A stretch of DNA of 55,681 bases from Lysobacter sp. Root690 (GTDB lineage Bacteria > Pseudomonadota > Gammaproteobacteria > Xanthomonadales > Xanthomonadaceae). The notes beneath the pieces are model-generated. The model searched no databases and had not been told where the DNA came from. It was given only the letters and a program-made list of their open reading frames with translations. Position numbers and translations under genes: made by a program. Where the stretch lies: positions 355,377 to 411,057 of the forward strand of contig NZ_LMHM01000013.1 of the NCBI RefSeq assembly GCF_001427785.1, read 5' to 3'. Of the stretch, positions 54,328 to 55,681 are shown piece by piece (the first letter of the stretch is position 1; each line of letters starts with the position of its first letter).

Positions 54328-54921
54328 TCAGGCGCCGGGCGTAGTCTCGCCGCTGGCGCGGCCGTCGGTGGTGGCCTTAGTGCTGCGCAGGTCCAGCGAC
54401 ACCCGGATCAGCCCCGGCGCGTCCTGCTGGAATTCGCGTTCGAACCCCAGCGACTGGGCCAGCGACAGCATCGGCGTGTTGTGCTCGAACACGTCGCCGT
54501 ACAGGCGGTGCACCTTCTTGCCGCGCGCCCACTTCACCAGCCGGGTCATCAGATAACGGCCCAGGCCCATGTTGGCGATGTAGCGGCTGACCAGGATCGC
54601 GAACTCGGCGTCCTGGGTACGTTCGTCGATCGCGACCCGCGCGACCGCGCCGACCAGGGCCTCGCCCGGCGGCAGCGGCTCCGCCGCGACCAGGGCGAAT
54701 TCGGTGCGCGGATCGATCCGGGTGAAGCGCTCGGCCATGTCCGGGGTGAGTTCCTTGAGCGCATACAGGAAGCGCTGTCGGATTTCGTCGGGCTGGAGCA
54801 GGGCGAAGCCGGCCCGCAGGGGCTCGGCATCCTCCGGCCGGACCGGACGGATCAGAACTTCGCGTCCGTTGGGAAGACGCTGGCGTTCGTGCCAGGGAGG
54901 CAAACGTTCACGCGTGGCCAT
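54328..54921 (-). CDS. GNAT-family N-acetyltransferase
   Basis: This 197-residue protein has the GNAT core: VLIRPVRPEDAEPLRAGFAL, FAILVSRYIANMGLGRYLMTR with the acetyl-CoA-binding Gly residues, and LYGDVFEHNTPMLSLAQSLGF. It resembles acyltransferase domains fused to Pat-type protein acetylases, but here stands alone. Start MATRERLPPW at 54921; an in-frame extension is rich in Pro/Ser and unlikely. Confidence 0.88.
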   Translation of the reverse strand: MATRERLPPWHERQRLPNGREVLIRPVRPEDAEPLRAGFALLQPDEIRQRFLYALKELTPDMAERFTRIDPRTEFALVAAEPLPPGEALVGAVARVAIDERTQDAEFAILVSRYIANMGLGRYLMTRLVKWARGKKVHRLYGDVFEHNTPMLSLAQSLGFEREFQQDAPGLIRVSLDLRSTKATTDGRASGETTPGA

Positions 54922-55681
54922 GGTTGGGATAGTGGCACATTGTGACGAATTTGGCCCTTCATCTTCGTGAGGGGCGCTCGCCGGTGCGGTCGGCGGCGCT
55001 GAGCGCGCTGAATCTCGGCTCATCGGACCTGCGCCGGTGAAGGGTGGGCCGGCGCAGGCTCCAGTACAGCGGTTTCGTTGATGCGATGCACGCTGGAAAT
55101 GAGAATTGCTCGCATGATGGCTGGGTGATGACGGCCTGACAATGCCCCGATGGCCGGCCGAAACGCCAGTGCCCCGCGCGCCGGCCTTCAGCCGGGCGGC
55201 CGCTTCCGGCCGCGCCCGGTGCCGGGTCCTCGCCAGGGCCTTGGGGTTCTGGGCGGGGTCGGCCGGGTCCGGCGGCGGGTGGCGTCGCCCCGTGGTGCCG
55301 ACGGTGAGGCGGCAATCCGACCCGGTCCGCCCGGGTCTGCCGGCCGTGCCGGCGCAGGGCGAAGCGGCACCAATGAAGTGGCGACCGCGTGCGCGGAGTC
55401 TGTGCGACCGCCGCGAGACGAATCGGCAGGCCGGCGTTTCGAAGTGCAGGCTCGATGGCGTGCAAGGCTAGGCGCAACGCAGGTCGGCGAGGTCGGCGCG
55501 CGGACGGTGGCGCGGGCGGCGGTGTATGTCTTGGCGAACAGTATCCACACCGTGCGTTTTGCGATGGCTTTGTCGGCGATGGGCGCGATGTGGGTGCGTC
55601 AGCGATGTCGTGGCGTTGAGTGCGGGGCTGGGTCGCGCGTCGTTTGCACCGGTGGCGCGGTGGGCGGATTGGCGCGGTCGC
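54922..55681. other. Terminal region without a convincing gene
   Basis: In these 760 bases I see no reading frame with a good start and recognisable family. The open frames are Arg/Pro/Gly-rich and look like artefacts of very high GC content. A 10-bp hairpin (CCTGCGCCGG/CCGGCGCAGG at 55028-55058) stands near the left end. The right edge cuts the sequence, so a gene starting just beyond cannot be excluded. Confidence 0.6.

Noticed and set aside
55142-55619. Short reading frames at the right edge
   Set aside because: Arg/Pro/Ala-rich translations, no ribosome-binding site and no family pattern; probably GC-driven artefacts.
1-55681. tRNA, rRNA, prophage or insertion sequence
   Set aside because: No cloverleaf-like tRNA, rRNA segment, transposase, integrase or phage structural gene was recognised on either strand by eye; a covariance-model scan would settle tRNAs.

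Overview
The window looks like about 55.7 kb of ordinary chromosome from a very GC-rich gammaproteobacterium of the Xanthomonadaceae (Lysobacteraceae) type, most likely Lysobacter or a close relative. This rests on strong G/C bias at third codon positions, the gene repertoire (a lipoprotein M2 peptidase, bpt, a DUF2007 pathogenicity-like protein, GlcG/HbpS-type and pirin genes, many small secreted proteins) and short palindromic intergenic repeats of the kind common in that family. The genus is inferred, not proven. I saw no tRNA, rRNA, insertion sequence, prophage or CRISPR array.

Layout. 0-9 kb: amidohydrolase, DUF2235 hydrolase, ACE-like M2 peptidase lipoprotein, a small membrane protein, a short-chain dehydrogenase with an N-terminal four-cysteine motif, and a small HExxH protein. 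9.4-14 kb: minE, minD and minC on the minus strand, with a GNAT acetyltransferase gene overlapping minC, divergent from a NarL/DesK-type histidine kinase and response regulator pair. 14-18 kb: SRPBCC protein, DUF423 membrane protein, AlkA-type glycosylase, methyltransferase, small membrane protein. 18.4-21 kb: M15 peptidase and a tightly overlapping four-gene operon (SPFH/band-7 protein, small membrane protein, Arc-type ribbon-helix-helix protein, 58-residue DUF4177-like protein) preceded by a tandem TTGATATCA repeat. 21-31 kb: lipoprotein, purT, small proteins, a SUKH/ATP-grasp gene pair, an endonuclease/exonuclease/phosphatase lipoprotein, bpt and a six-EF-hand protein. 31-40 kb: a DUF11 surface protein, an ECF sigma factor fused to a membrane domain, a secreted hypothetical protein, a DUF2007 protein, tesB, an AmpD-like amidase, a MOSC protein, and a tandem repeat block ending exactly in the start of an alpha/beta hydrolase gene. 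40-49 kb: rlmKL, methyltransferase, two pirins, aqpZ and several exported proteins. 49.6-55.7 kb: mfd, two convergent small secreted proteins, a GNAT acetyltransferase, and a terminal stretch with no convincing gene.

Most interesting signals. (1) rlmKL carries an 83-bp palindromic repeat inside its reading frame, between the methylase core and the catalytic NPPY motif, without breaking the frame. (2) The SPFH/membrane/RHH/DUF4177 operon has an 11-bp-spaced tandem operator candidate next to its own RHH gene and looks like a self-regulated membrane module. (3) Four 68-70 bp tandem units upstream of the alpha/beta hydrolase each begin with a degenerate copy of that gene's start. (4) An ECF sigma factor is fused to a multi-pass membrane domain with no separate anti-sigma gene. 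(5) An ATP-grasp gene overlaps a SUKH gene.

All calls come from reading the sequence by eye. Family names without a well-known motif are recognition-based and carry lower confidence.
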